Shown piece after piece: positions 26,399 to 35,098 of a DNA stretch of 64,000 nt. Made by a program: the position numbers and the translations under genes. The notes under the pieces were generated by a model. The model saw only the letters and a list, made by a program, of their open reading frames with translations. It was not told the origin of the DNA and did no database searches. The stretch's first letter is position 1; every line of letters begins with the position of its first letter. Origin of the DNA: Methylomonas koyamae (GTDB taxonomy: Bacteria > Pseudomonadota > Gammaproteobacteria > Methylococcales > Methylomonadaceae); assembly GCF_006483455.1 (NCBI RefSeq), contig NZ_PPPU01000028.1:1-64000 (forward strand). The letters are read 5' to 3'.

Positions 26399-27175
26399 AT
26401 GACTGATTCAACGATCTATGCGCTGGATTTCGACGGCGTGATTTGCGATAGCGCGCTGGAAACCGCGCTGACTGGCTGGAAGGCTGCTGCCACAATTTGG
26501 AGCGGCATGACTGGCATTGCGCCGCCGGAAATCGTCAAACGTTTTCGCGCCGTGCGTCCCATCATAGAAACCGGCTACGAGGCGATTCTGGTGATTCGTT
26601 TGTTGTATGCGGGAGAGAGCATAGAGTCGATTTATGCTGGCTACAGCGAAAAAGCCAATCAAATAATGACGGCGGCCGGATTGACGGTCGAAGGTTTGAA
26701 GCAGTTGTTTGGAGACACTCGCGACCAATGGATCGCGCAGGATAAGGCCGGTTGGATTGCCGTAAATCCGTTGTTTTCAGGTATCGCCGACAAGTTGCGT
26801 CGGTTGGGTTCGAACCATGACTGGTATGTGGTTACGACCAAACAAGAACGTTTTGTGAAAAAAATCTTAAACGCGAATCACATCGAGCTCGCTGCCGAAC
26901 GTATTTTTGGTCTGGACCGGAATATGAGCAAACCGGAAGTATTGAAAGGTCTGAAGCGTTCGTACCCCGGTCGGCCGATTTATTTTGTCGAAGACCGTCT
27001 GCCTTCATTGCAGAACGTTTTGCAGCATGCGGAACTTGCCGACTTGCGTCTCGGCTTTGCCTTGTGGGGCTACAACCTGCCGCAGGACAAAGTGCTGGCC
27101 GAGGCGGAAGGGTGTTTGCCGCTAGAGCTCGAATACTTTTTGGCAGACGACTTATCGCCGCTCGGCGCAGCCTGA
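26399..27175 (+). CDS. HAD superfamily hydrolase
   Basis: 258 residues from the ATG at 26399. Motif I DFDGVICDS near residues 9-17 supplies the two catalytic Asp residues, motif II is the Thr in VVTTKQERF, motif III the Lys of SKPEVLK, and motif IV FVEDRLPSL. The helical cap insert between motifs I and II fits the phosphoglycolate-phosphatase-like class. The substrate is unknown. It converges with the alginate-export-type porin gene. Confidence 0.85.
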   Translation: MTDSTIYALDFDGVICDSALETALTGWKAAATIWSGMTGIAPPEIVKRFRAVRPIIETGYEAILVIRLLYAGESIESIYAGYSEKANQIMTAAGLTVEGLKQLFGDTRDQWIAQDKAGWIAVNPLFSGIADKLRRLGSNHDWYVVTTKQERFVKKILNANHIELAAERIFGLDRNMSKPEVLKGLKRSYPGRPIYFVEDRLPSLQNVLQHAELADLRLGFALWGYNLPQDKVLAEAEGCLPLELEYFLADDLSPLGAA

Positions 27176-27182
27176 GGCCGGC

Positions 27183-28670
27183 CTAAAATCTCAACAAGCT
27201 TTGCACGTAGAAATAATCCGTATCCGGTGTCCGTGGCGCGGATGGGGCAATTCTGGCGAATTCGCCTTTGAACAAGTGAGTCCAGCCGGTTTCGAAATTC
27301 AGGCTGCTGTTTAAATCCCAACGCGCCGTCATTTCCAACTGTTGGCCGACCGAATCGCCGCTGCGGCCGGTTTTGTCCTGCAAGCCGGTGCCGGCCCAAC
27401 TGTCAGTCGGCGAGGCCAGCCAGAACAAGCGATGGGAAACCGATGCTTGCAGGTCGCTTCGCGGCGAAAAGGTGATGCGGGCGCCGGGCGAGTTGATGTT
27501 GGTGCGGGCAAACGCGCCGTAGATGCCGGTGGCGCCGAACTCGAAGCGGCGGGCGCCGTATAAGGTATCGAACCTCTGGTCTTTATTGTCGTGGGGATTG
27601 TCGTCGCCGCTAGCATAATCGTATTCCAGTGTCAGATGCGGGGACCAGGCTGTGTCAAAGCTATAACCGATGTCGGCATGTTGGTACCAAGCCGAGTGGT
27701 TCTGGTCAAGTCCGTCTCGACTGCCGCTGCTGGCTCTTACGGTGCCGAACTGGCCGATAGTTTCCAGTTGAAAGTCGAACTGCGACTTGGCCGGTTTGAT
27801 AAACCAGCGGGCGCCGGGCGTAAAATAGCGCCGGTTGCGAGTCTGATTGCGGATGCTGTCGCCTTCGTCCAGATGGTACAAATAAACTTCGGCGCTGGTG
27901 CGCCAAGCTAAATTGTAAAGTTCAAAAAAGCCTCCGGAAAACCAAGTGTGGCTGTCTTCCTCGTCGAATTCATGAGTTTCCGCCAACAAATCGGTCGCTG
28001 CCGTCGGGTAGCGGTTGACCGGCATTGTCACAAATCCGGTGAATTGCCAGGTGTCGTAATCTAACAAGCGCAATTTGATGCCGGTAAAGCTGTTGATGGT
28101 ATTGCGCATGGCGTTGCGAGCAATCAGGCGTCGGCTGCCCAAATTCAGCGTTTGCCGACCGGCGACCATTTCAAAGCCGAGTCCGCTGTAGAACATATTC
28201 TGCCTGGCCCAGGCCAGATAGCCTTGGAGAAAGTCTGCCTGGTCGGCGTGGGTATTGTTGACGCCGGAACCGCCGTCGGCAGCCAAGGCTCTGGCATCCA
28301 GAAATTCCGCGCCGAGGCGAAAGGCGTTGAAACTGGCTTGTAGCCAAAGATCGCTTTGCAGCGCAATTTGCTGGTCGCCGCCTTTGCCGTTGGCTTTGAA
28401 GGCATTGTCCAAGGTTTCGTAGCGTGTGCGCTGTTCCAAGCCGATTGCCAGCCATTTCGGTAATCCAAGGCTATCGTGCAAATTCCAAACCGGCTTTTCG
28501 TATTTATCGTTTCCCAGCAAGGCATCGGGCATTTGACTGGAAAACGGAGCGAATGGCGGCCGGCTGTAGGTTTTCTGTTCCGCAGCTCCGACTGCAGTTG
28601 CCGCGCTGGCCAAGTAAAGACTGCCGGCCGCCAATGTTGTCAGTGGGTTACAGATGGGTAGTGGTTTCAT
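27183..28670 (-). CDS. Alginate export (AlgE-type) outer-membrane porin
   Basis: 495 residues: a signal peptide (about 1-29), then a beta-barrel with the alginate-export domain pattern, including GLEQRTRYETLDNAF, LGAEFLDARAL, LNLGSRRLIARN, EYDYASGDDNP and a C-terminal SLLRF. Such barrels export alginate in Pseudomonas, but many relatives occur without alginate genes, and none are seen here. The ATG is complementary to 28668-28670. A 36-codon frame lies just upstream. Confidence 0.82.
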   Translation of the reverse strand: MKPLPICNPLTTLAAGSLYLASAATAVGAAEQKTYSRPPFAPFSSQMPDALLGNDKYEKPVWNLHDSLGLPKWLAIGLEQRTRYETLDNAFKANGKGGDQQIALQSDLWLQASFNAFRLGAEFLDARALAADGGSGVNNTHADQADFLQGYLAWARQNMFYSGLGFEMVAGRQTLNLGSRRLIARNAMRNTINSFTGIKLRLLDYDTWQFTGFVTMPVNRYPTAATDLLAETHEFDEEDSHTWFSGGFFELYNLAWRTSAEVYLYHLDEGDSIRNQTRNRRYFTPGARWFIKPAKSQFDFQLETIGQFGTVRASSGSRDGLDQNHSAWYQHADIGYSFDTAWSPHLTLEYDYASGDDNPHDNKDQRFDTLYGARRFEFGATGIYGAFARTNINSPGARITFSPRSDLQASVSHRLFWLASPTDSWAGTGLQDKTGRSGDSVGQQLEMTARWDLNSSLNFETGWTHLFKGEFARIAPSAPRTPDTDYFYVQSLLRF

Positions 28671-28679
28671 CTTTAAACC

Positions 28680-28790
28680 TTATTCATCGAAGTTGATCCG
28701 TTGCCCGATCAAACGTACGTCTAAGTCAATTTGTTTCGGGCGCCCTGTTTGTGGCTCTGGTTCGGTTAAGTACGGTATTAGCTTACTCAT
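28680..28790 (-). CDS. Possible 36-residue small protein
   Basis: An open frame from ATG (complement of 28788-28790) to TAA encodes a 36-residue product beginning MSKLIPYLTEPEP and ending with a LIGQRINF-type stretch. It ends 9 nt before the AlgE-type gene on the same strand. The last 30 residues weakly recall the N-terminus of ClpP (IPxVxEQTGR...DIYSRLLxxRIIF), so it could be a truncated ClpP-like relic or an independent small protein. A poor AAGATA element precedes the ATG. Coding status is uncertain. Confidence 0.35.
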   Translation of the reverse strand: MSKLIPYLTEPEPQTGRPKQIDLDVRLIGQRINFDE

Positions 28791-29139
28791 CGTTATATCT
28801 TTGCGTAAATAACGAAGAATGAGAATAGTATGTTTCCGGCTTGGTAATAATCACCGCCGGATCAAAGAAATCGGGCCCGAGGCCGGTTAGGCGAGATAGT
28901 CGTTGCGGCGGCCTCATCGGTCGTTTGGGAGGGGCTCTTTATTTTGATATTCCATGTTGGAACAGCTGCTGACCGGGCTAGATCCCGCAGGCAGGGCCCA
29001 AGAAGTTGCCGTCGCAGTGTCGGTAATCGAAGCCGAGTAAACGACATCAAGCTGGCCGGGCCCCGGCTGTTGCCACAGCGGTTTGATGCAAAACCTGGTC
29101 GCAAACCTTACATAAACTTCGGCAAAGGTTCTGGTGTGA
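28791..29139. other. Gap between the AlgE-type gene and the nif-type operon
   Basis: No credible gene on either strand. The left end must hold the promoter of the AlgE-type gene; TATTCTCATTC there (minus strand) is at most a weak Fur-like sequence. Short frames at 28862-29104 and 29047-29295 (minus) lack ribosome binding sites and overlap the regulatory region. The right end leads into the NifA-type enhancer. Confidence 0.4.
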
Positions 29140-29155
29140 TGTCGTGTTTGCGACA
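29140..29155 (+). promoter_or_regulatory. NifA upstream activator sequence
   Basis: TGTCGTGTTTGCGACA is a perfect TGT-N10-ACA NifA site with extended symmetry (TGTCG...CGACA). Its centre lies about 103 bp before the sigma-54 element at 29251 and about 130 bp before the predicted start, a usual distance for NifA enhancers. Confidence 0.8.
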
Positions 29156-29250
29156 ATGTCGGTCATAGGCCGGCTGAATTGGCTTGTTTTTCCGCTGCAG
29201 AAATGCGGCTGTCTTTGAATAATCCTAAGAATGATAAGGATTTGGCAAGC

Positions 29251-29266
29251 TGGCAAGCCTCTTGCT
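29251..29266 (+). promoter_or_regulatory. Sigma-54 promoter of the nif-type operon
   Basis: TGGCAAGCCTCTTGCT has a perfect -24 GG and -12 TTGCT at the right spacing. The predicted start is near 29277, 38 nt before the first gene. Confidence 0.85.
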
Positions 29267-29314
29267 TCGCAGCACAGTAATACGATTTCATTCATCCGAC
29301 AGGAGATTTTCCCG

Positions 29315-29890
29315 ATGTTACTCGAGAGCTACGACAGCCAAGGCCTTTTGACTATTACTTCCGTGCTCGGCAAAACCAGTACGGCCGGAGTATCCGCCTG
29401 GCGCGGCGATCTGGTGTTGGTAGAAGGCGCTATGCGCGAAGGCGCCACCAATCTTAACGATCGTAATCCGCCGAAGTTGTTGATTCATCAAGCGGCGATG
29501 CTGGCTGATAACGAGAAGATCTTGTTCGTCAACGGCGTGGTTTATAAGCTCGACTCACTGCAAGTGTTCGTAGAAAAGTACAAAGCGGGTTTGACTCCTG
29601 AAACCCTGGCTTTGGTGTACGTCGAAAATATTGGCAGCAATTTGGAAGTCGAAATCGGCGGTGTCAAATTCAAATTAGTGCCCTACAGCGAAGGCATGGT
29701 CTGGAACGAAACCATGGAATTGCTGTACATCGAAAAGGCCGACCTGAAAGGTCAATCTGCCGAAGACAAGGTGGTGACGGTATATGAAGCCGCCAAAGAT
29801 TTTAAATTTAAGGCGGAAGCGGTGGACTACCAAACGGCTTTAAGCAAAACCATCGAAGTCAAGCGCGAAGCCAGCTACGGACCGGTGTAA
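29315..29890 (+). CDS. Unknown protein of the NifA-type operon
   Basis: 191 residues from the ATG at 29315, which has AGGAG nine bases upstream; the longer frame back to 29231 would start inside the promoter. The protein is soluble, without signal or membrane segment, and rich in beta-strand stretches (LLTITSVLGKTSTAGVSAW, VEIGGVKFKLVPYSEGMVW) and charged residues. No Cys residue is present, so it is unlikely to bind an Fe-S cluster by itself. I do not recognise a family. As the first gene after a NifA enhancer and before a rhodanese and a NafY-like gene, it should have a role in nitrogen fixation. Confidence 0.75.
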   Translation: MLLESYDSQGLLTITSVLGKTSTAGVSAWRGDLVLVEGAMREGATNLNDRNPPKLLIHQAAMLADNEKILFVNGVVYKLDSLQVFVEKYKAGLTPETLALVYVENIGSNLEVEIGGVKFKLVPYSEGMVWNETMELLYIEKADLKGQSAEDKVVTVYEAAKDFKFKAEAVDYQTALSKTIEVKREASYGPV

Positions 29891-29918
29891 ACCGGCTTTA
29901 TCCAGGTCGGGAGCGAGC

Positions 29919-30227
29919 ATGAAAAACTTTAAAACGGTTTCGGTTGCCGAATCGGAACATTTGATAGCCGAACAGCAACCGATGATTTTAGATTGCCGCG
30001 ATCTGAAGGATTACCGGGCCGGTCATATCGATAACGCCATGCATGTACACGAACAATTGCGCGATTCCCTGCTCAGAAAGGGCGATAAGACCAAGCCCTT
30101 GCTGATTTACTGCTATTACGGCCACGCCAGCGAACATTTGGCGGAAATGTTCGGCGATTTCGGCTTTCAAGCGGTTTACAGTCTGGCCGGTGGTTACGCC
30201 GACTGGAAAGAGCAGCACAAACTATAA
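29919..30227 (+). CDS. Rhodanese-like sulfurtransferase of the nif-type operon
   Basis: 102 residues, a single rhodanese domain of GlpE size. The catalytic loop is CYYGHAS with Cys65, preceded by LLIY; LDCRDLKDYRAGHIDNAMH and SLAGGYADW are the family marks. GGAG precedes the ATG. Single-domain rhodaneses occur in nif clusters (for example RhdN of Azotobacter) and may supply sulfur for cluster assembly. It lies 28 nt after the unknown protein and 10 nt before the NafY-like gene. Confidence 0.88.
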   Translation: MKNFKTVSVAESEHLIAEQQPMILDCRDLKDYRAGHIDNAMHVHEQLRDSLLRKGDKTKPLLIYCYYGHASEHLAEMFGDFGFQAVYSLAGGYADWKEQHKL

Positions 30228-30237
30228 AGGTAAGGCT

Positions 30238-30945
30238 ATGGAACAATTATCACGAGATTTGGCGTTGCGGATTGCGTTGGCGTCGCGGGTGCTGCCTGGA
30301 GTCGATATCGCAACGCTAATCGGCATCTTGCACGAAAAGGCCGGCTCGCCGCTGTCGGACGAGAAATTGAAGACGATCACCGTCACCAATTTAAAGACCG
30401 GAATCGGCAGCCACGACGGCGAGGAGGACGGCGAGGACATTGATATCGGCTTGGCCAATATCAAACTGGCCGTGCGTTATCTTTGGGGCGAAGAAGATGG
30501 TGACGAGGGCTTGCCGGAAATTCAACCGTACAAAGACGGTGATTTGCCGGAGTCGATTCGGGTCGCGATTGCTTCCAACAGCGGCGCTTCATTGAACGGC
30601 CATTTCGGCTCCTGCATCCGCTTCCTGGTATACCAATTGTCGCGCGACGATATGCGTTTGGTCGATATCCGTTCCACCGTCGATGCCGACGCAGCCGAGG
30701 ATAAAAACCTGTTTCGCGCCGAACTGATCAAGGATTGCCACGTGCTGTTCGTGCAATCGATCGGTGGTCCGGCAGCGGCTAAAGTGATCCGCGCCGACAT
30801 TTACCCGATCAAGATTCCGGACGTGATCGAAGCGACCGATCAATTGCGCGAGTTTCAGAAAGTGTTCGACGCGCCGCCGCCTTGGATGGCTAAGGCATTG
30901 GGCAAAACTGCCGAAGAACGCAAACGCTTCGTATTGCAGGAATAA
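30238..30945 (+). CDS. nafY: NafY/NifX-like dinitrogenase cofactor protein
   Basis: 235 residues from the ATG at 30238 (AAGG upstream). An N-terminal domain of about 100 residues with SRVLPGVDIATLIGIL fits the NafY N-terminal domain, and an acidic linker (GEEDGEDIDIG) leads to a C-terminal NifX-type domain (IRVAIASNSGASLNGHFGSC...VLFVQSIGGPAAAKVI). The His in NGHFGSC matches the position where this family binds FeMo-cofactor. Such proteins hold the cofactor or apo-dinitrogenase during maturation. It is the last gene of the operon and converges with the kinase gene at 30971. Confidence 0.85.
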   Translation: MEQLSRDLALRIALASRVLPGVDIATLIGILHEKAGSPLSDEKLKTITVTNLKTGIGSHDGEEDGEDIDIGLANIKLAVRYLWGEEDGDEGLPEIQPYKDGDLPESIRVAIASNSGASLNGHFGSCIRFLVYQLSRDDMRLVDIRSTVDADAAEDKNLFRAELIKDCHVLFVQSIGGPAAAKVIRADIYPIKIPDVIEATDQLREFQKVFDAPPPWMAKALGKTAEERKRFVLQE

Positions 30946-30970
30946 TCAAGCAAACCGGCCGGCAATCAGC

Positions 30971-32296
30971 TTACTTGGGCAGTTGCCGGTTCAGTCGGAT
31001 CAGGAAGGTGGTACCTTGGCCGGCTGCGCTGACGAAACTCAGCGAGCCGCCGTGCTGCTGATTTATGATGCGATGAGCGATATACAAACCTTGGCCGCTG
31101 CCTTTGCCGACATCTTTGGTCGTAAAAAACGGATCGAATATTCGGTCTTGAAGCGGCTCAGGAATGCCTGGCCCGTTATCCGCGATCCGGATTTCGACGC
31201 CATCGGTGACGCTTGCCGTGCTGACCCGAATCCGGCCATCGCCGCTGCCGCCATCCTCGATCGCTTGGGCTGCGTTAATAAGGACGTTTAAAAACACCTG
31301 GTTTAGTTCGCCGGGGAAGCATTCTATATTCGGCACCTCGGCAAAATCGGTTTCGATCTCGGCGATATATTTGTAGCTGTTGCGGGCGATCAGCAACGTA
31401 TTCTCCAGCGCCAGATTGACGTTAATCCAGCCGGCATTACTTTGGCCGCTGTGAGAAAACCCTTTCATCGCTTGGACGATACGGACGATTTGCGATATTC
31501 CCTCCAATGATTGTTCGATGGCTAACGGTGCGTCTTCCAGAATAAACGCCAGATCTTCTTTCCGCTCCAGGGCATCGATCAGCGGCCTATGGTTTGCCTG
31601 GGCCGACAGTAGTTTGCGGTACTGTTCCAGTAGACGGGTGATGCTGCCGAAAAAATCGCCGATGGCTTTGATGTTGTCGCCGACGTATTGGGCCGGCGTG
31701 TTGATTTCATGGGCGATGCCGGCGGCAAGCTGGCCTACCGCCGCCAGTTTTTCGGCTTGCAGCAGGTTTTTGTTGGCTTGCTCGATCGCTTGGGTGCGCA
31801 GCTCGATTTGTTGGTCCATGTAGCGCATGATGTGTTGCGATTGCCGGTTCAATTGCCACTTGCGTAACACGGCGTGAACTATCTGGCGCAACTCCAGCGC
31901 ACTGAACGGTTTTTCCAAGATCAATAACTGGTCGCTTTCGCCGAGTTTGGCGACCACTTGCTGCCAATTCAAGGTTGGTCCGCTACTACAGAGTACCGCG
32001 TGCAAATTGGGATCGATTAGCCACAGACGGCGGATTAACTCGATGCCTTCGCCATCCGGCAATTCGTTTTCGACAAAGATCAATTGGTAAGGCTTGTCCG
32101 ATTCCAGGCCGAGACAAATATCCGCTTCAGCCGCGGTTCCGCAGGTACGGCCCTGAAAAATGTAGCTCAGGGTTTCGGTAGCGTTCTGCAGCGACGCGGC
32201 CGCGTCGCCATTGAACATCAAGTCGAGCCTGTCGCGTAAAGCAGGATCGGGGTCCACGATCAAAATTCTGGAATGGTCTTCGGTTTCGATAAACAT
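30971..32296 (-). CDS. Histidine kinase with an N-terminal pseudo-receiver
   Basis: 441 residues: a receiver-like domain (about 10-140), a coiled linker, a HisKA domain with the H-box LAAGIAHEINTPAQYV and a HATPase domain with DNGPGIPE and GKGSGQGLYIA. In the receiver the phospho-acceptor Asp is replaced by Glu76 (IFVENELPDGEG), while the acidic pocket (VDPD) and the Lys of EKPFS remain. The domain may mimic the phosphorylated state or act only as a binding module. No membrane segment. It is the last gene of a three-gene signalling cluster, 66 nt after the PP2C gene. Confidence 0.88.
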   Translation of the reverse strand: MFIETEDHSRILIVDPDPALRDRLDLMFNGDAAASLQNATETLSYIFQGRTCGTAAEADICLGLESDKPYQLIFVENELPDGEGIELIRRLWLIDPNLHAVLCSSGPTLNWQQVVAKLGESDQLLILEKPFSALELRQIVHAVLRKWQLNRQSQHIMRYMDQQIELRTQAIEQANKNLLQAEKLAAVGQLAAGIAHEINTPAQYVGDNIKAIGDFFGSITRLLEQYRKLLSAQANHRPLIDALERKEDLAFILEDAPLAIEQSLEGISQIVRIVQAMKGFSHSGQSNAGWINVNLALENTLLIARNSYKYIAEIETDFAEVPNIECFPGELNQVFLNVLINAAQAIEDGGSGDGRIRVSTASVTDGVEIRIADNGPGIPEPLQDRIFDPFFTTKDVGKGSGQGLYIAHRIINQQHGGSLSFVSAAGQGTTFLIRLNRQLPK

Positions 32297-32362
32297 ACTT
32301 ACAATCCGAATTGGCTTAGATTCAGTTTAATCCGCAACGCGGCCGGCAGGCGCTATCGGTCG

Positions 32363-33586
32363 TTAGCGGGTCAGTGCCCGTTGGATGCTTGGCAGATGGA
32401 TGTCAACCATCGATATGTCATCGGTTTGCGACTGTTGCTGGCGATGTAGGCGCAAGCGTTCGGCTACATGGTCGATCCGGCGCATGCCGGGCGGGGTGTC
32501 GGTCAATGCCTGTTGCAGCCTGTCGGCACCGAACAAACTCAGATCGTTGCCGATTTGGTCGGTGACCCCGTCGCTGTAGGCAAAAATCGATTCGATTCCG
32601 CTGATATCGTATTCGGAGATGTTGTCGGTCAAGCCGCTGCCGGAGACAATGCCGAGCGGCAGATTGGCGGAATGCAAGTTTTCTATGAGCTTGCCGTAGC
32701 TGTCGAACAGGAAGATATCGGGCATGCCGCCATTCCATACCCGAAACCGGCCGGTTGCCAAATCCAGTTTAATCAGCGATGCCGCGCAGAATAAACCGGT
32801 CGGCAATTTGCGGCACATTTTCCGGTTAATGATGCCGACGAGTTCTTCCAATGGCGGATGATCCAAACATTGCTGGTCGAAAATCTCGGTGACCAGCAAA
32901 CCGCCCAGGGCCGATTGCAGACCGTGGCCGGTCAAATCGCCCAGCATCAGGTAAAAAGCCTGGCCGTCCCGGCTGACGGCGTTCAAGATAAAATCGCCGC
33001 CGACCCCGTCTTTGGCCGATAGAAAAAACTCCAATCCGTCCGGTACTTGGTAGCCGTATTTACCGAACTTGCTGCAGACGATTTTGGCTGCTTCCAGTTC
33101 GTGTTCCAGCAGCGCCTGTTTTTCCGCCAATTCGGCATTTCGTTGCTGCAATTCCTGATTTTTCTGCTCGAGTTGAATGCTTAACTGGCGTCTGGAAATG
33201 ACCAGATTGTATTGTGCAATTGCGTCGCCGATGACCTTTCTAGTCACTTCCAGCGGGCAGGGTTTCGGTAAGTAGCGAAAGACATGGGTGTCGTTAATCG
33301 CTTTGATCGCGATGTCGAGTTCGATATTACCGGTCAGTATGATTTGCACGCTGTCGGGCGACAATTCCCCGGCCTGCTTCAGAAAATCCAAACCGTTGAT
33401 TCCGGGCATGGCGTAATCCGACATGATCACAGCGATATCGGATTCGCGGCGCAGTATCGCCAAAGCTTCTGTGGCCGAGCTGGCGGTATATAAGTCGAAC
33501 TGGCGGCCCAAAGTGCGTTTAAACAATTGGAGCATGTTGTTTTCGTCGTCGACGCACAGAATTTTTTCCGGTGTATTGTCCGCCAT
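32363..33586 (-). CDS. Response regulator with SpoIIE-type phosphatase output
   Basis: 407 residues: receiver domain (about 7-125) with Asp57 in MSDYAMPGINGLDF, a coiled coil (about 135-180: QLEQKNQELQQRNAELAEKQ), and a SpoIIE/PP2C phosphatase domain with GGDFILN, MLGDLTGHGL and AYSDGVTDQI. This is the RsbU/HsbR type that dephosphorylates an anti-sigma antagonist or similar protein. GGAG precedes the ATG. No antagonist or anti-sigma gene is adjacent, so its target is elsewhere. Confidence 0.93.
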   Translation of the reverse strand: MADNTPEKILCVDDENNMLQLFKRTLGRQFDLYTASSATEALAILRRESDIAVIMSDYAMPGINGLDFLKQAGELSPDSVQIILTGNIELDIAIKAINDTHVFRYLPKPCPLEVTRKVIGDAIAQYNLVISRRQLSIQLEQKNQELQQRNAELAEKQALLEHELEAAKIVCSKFGKYGYQVPDGLEFFLSAKDGVGGDFILNAVSRDGQAFYLMLGDLTGHGLQSALGGLLVTEIFDQQCLDHPPLEELVGIINRKMCRKLPTGLFCAASLIKLDLATGRFRVWNGGMPDIFLFDSYGKLIENLHSANLPLGIVSGSGLTDNISEYDISGIESIFAYSDGVTDQIGNDLSLFGADRLQQALTDTPPGMRRIDHVAERLRLHRQQQSQTDDISMVDIHLPSIQRALTR

Positions 33587-33595
33587 TGCTCGCTC

Positions 33596-34822
33596 CTATT
33601 TTTTTTCGAAGAACGCGGTTACTTTTTCGGCCAGCGTCTGCCAATCGGCGAGGCGATGCAGTCGGCCGATTCGCTGCAGGTAGCTTTGGTCCAACTGCAT
33701 CTCGAACAAGCGGTCGTTGCCCGGCCGTTCTGTCGGATTTGCCAGGCAAGCCGCGACATGCACTGCGGTTAACTCATTGACCGTCTGGTATTCGGATTCG
33801 CTTGGCGCGTTTTGCCACAGGATCGATTCCACGATCAGGGCAGGAATTTTCCATAAACTCAAGACGTAAGCTGCCGCAGCTGAGCGGGTAAAACCGAAAA
33901 TCTCAGTTTCCAGTGCGGCCACGGGGGTGTTGCTGCGGGTTGTTTGCTCCCGGAGCATTTTGAATTTGTCCCCGCCGCGCGACATGAAAATAAGCAAACC
34001 CATGTTGTGCAATAACCCGCCGACATAGGCCTGATCCGGCTTGTCGCCGGTTTGCTGTTCCGATAGTGAGATCAGCCTTGCCAGTTCTGCAACCCGGCTG
34101 GCGTCTTGCCACAGGTATTCCATGTAGCGCTCCATTTCCGGGTCGCTGACGGGGAAGGCGGTCTTGATATGGACCGATAACACCAGGCTGTTGAGTTTTT
34201 TCAGGCCGATCAGATTAATTGCGTCGGTCAGATTCGAGACGGTGCGTTGCAGACCGAAATACGGCGAATTGACCAGATGCAGCAGCTTGGCGGAAAGCAC
34301 CATGTCCTTGGCGAAGATTTCGGCGATTTGCAAGTTGGTGACGCGTTCGTCGGCAATAGCGGCGTTCAGGTCGTGGTAGATTTTCGGCAAACTCGGTAAA
34401 TGGCTGGCTTCGCCGACTTCCGCCGCGATCCGCGGGTTATTGACGTAATCCTGGGTTTTGAAAACTTGGGTGATTGCTTCCCGCAATACTTCGGCACTAC
34501 AGGGTTTGGTCAAGTACTGGTGGGCCACTTCCAGGCCGCGGCTCAAGGTTTCTTCGTCGGCGTAGCCGCTAAGGATCATACGCACCGTAGCAGGGTAGAT
34601 GTCGGCCACCCGTTTCAACAACACGTCGCCGCGCATTTCCGGCATCATCATGTCGCTGACGATCAAATCGATGGGTTGATGCTGCATGATCTCCAAGGCT
34701 TGTTTGCCGCAGGTGGCGAAATACACGCTCCATTGTTCGCGGTAAGGTCGCAGTTGACGTTGAATGCCGCTAATCACATTTTCGTTGTCATCGACAAATA
34801 GGATGTGTTTTTTGGCGTCCAC
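33596..34822 (-). CDS. Response regulator with HDOD output domain
   Basis: 408 residues: a receiver with Asp57 (IVSDMMMPEMRGD) and the KPCSAEVL switch Lys, then an HDOD domain beginning near LPSLPKIYHDLN and containing NSPYFG and INLIGLKKL, and a helical C-terminal region. HDOD domains act in signalling and may bind partners rather than hydrolyse nucleotides. The start is GTG (complement of 34820-34822) with AAGGA upstream. It is the first gene of the signalling cluster, 9 nt before the PP2C gene. Confidence 0.92.
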   Translation of the reverse strand: MDAKKHILFVDDNENVISGIQRQLRPYREQWSVYFATCGKQALEIMQHQPIDLIVSDMMMPEMRGDVLLKRVADIYPATVRMILSGYADEETLSRGLEVAHQYLTKPCSAEVLREAITQVFKTQDYVNNPRIAAEVGEASHLPSLPKIYHDLNAAIADERVTNLQIAEIFAKDMVLSAKLLHLVNSPYFGLQRTVSNLTDAINLIGLKKLNSLVLSVHIKTAFPVSDPEMERYMEYLWQDASRVAELARLISLSEQQTGDKPDQAYVGGLLHNMGLLIFMSRGGDKFKMLREQTTRSNTPVAALETEIFGFTRSAAAAYVLSLWKIPALIVESILWQNAPSESEYQTVNELTAVHVAACLANPTERPGNDRLFEMQLDQSYLQRIGRLHRLADWQTLAEKVTAFFEKK

Positions 34823-35064
34823 GCGTTTTCCTTAAGTCGGCCCAGTGGTTCCGCTCGCAGCCGGGTGTCGCGAACAGTGCAAGCGATAATCGGTTTGGCG
34901 TTTCGGAATGAAAGGCATCGGTCGGGGCGAGTCAGCAGTCAGGAGCGCTAAGTTTAGATAAGAGCGGCCACTTTGTCTGACGCCAATCGGCTGGAAATCG
35001 ACGCTGCCGCCAAAAATGCCGTCCACCGCCGGTTCTGTCGGGTGTCGGCGAGGATTTAGCGACA

Positions 35065-35093
35065 TTGACAAGGTTTTGGGCAACTGATAGCTT
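35065..35093 (+). promoter_or_regulatory. Probable sigma-70 promoter of the hrcA operon
   Basis: TTGACA (35065-35070), a 17-bp spacer and TAGCTT (35088-35093). The -35 is perfect, the -10 weak. The CIRCE operator begins six bases later. The rest of the 34823-35064 gap shows no gene and must hold the promoter of the receiver-HDOD gene. Confidence 0.5.
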
Positions 35094-35098
35094 TGCTG

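Noticed and set aside
28862-29295. Two minus-strand frames in the gap before the nif-type operon
   Set aside because: Both overlap the NifA enhancer or promoter region and lack ribosome binding sites and recognisable features.
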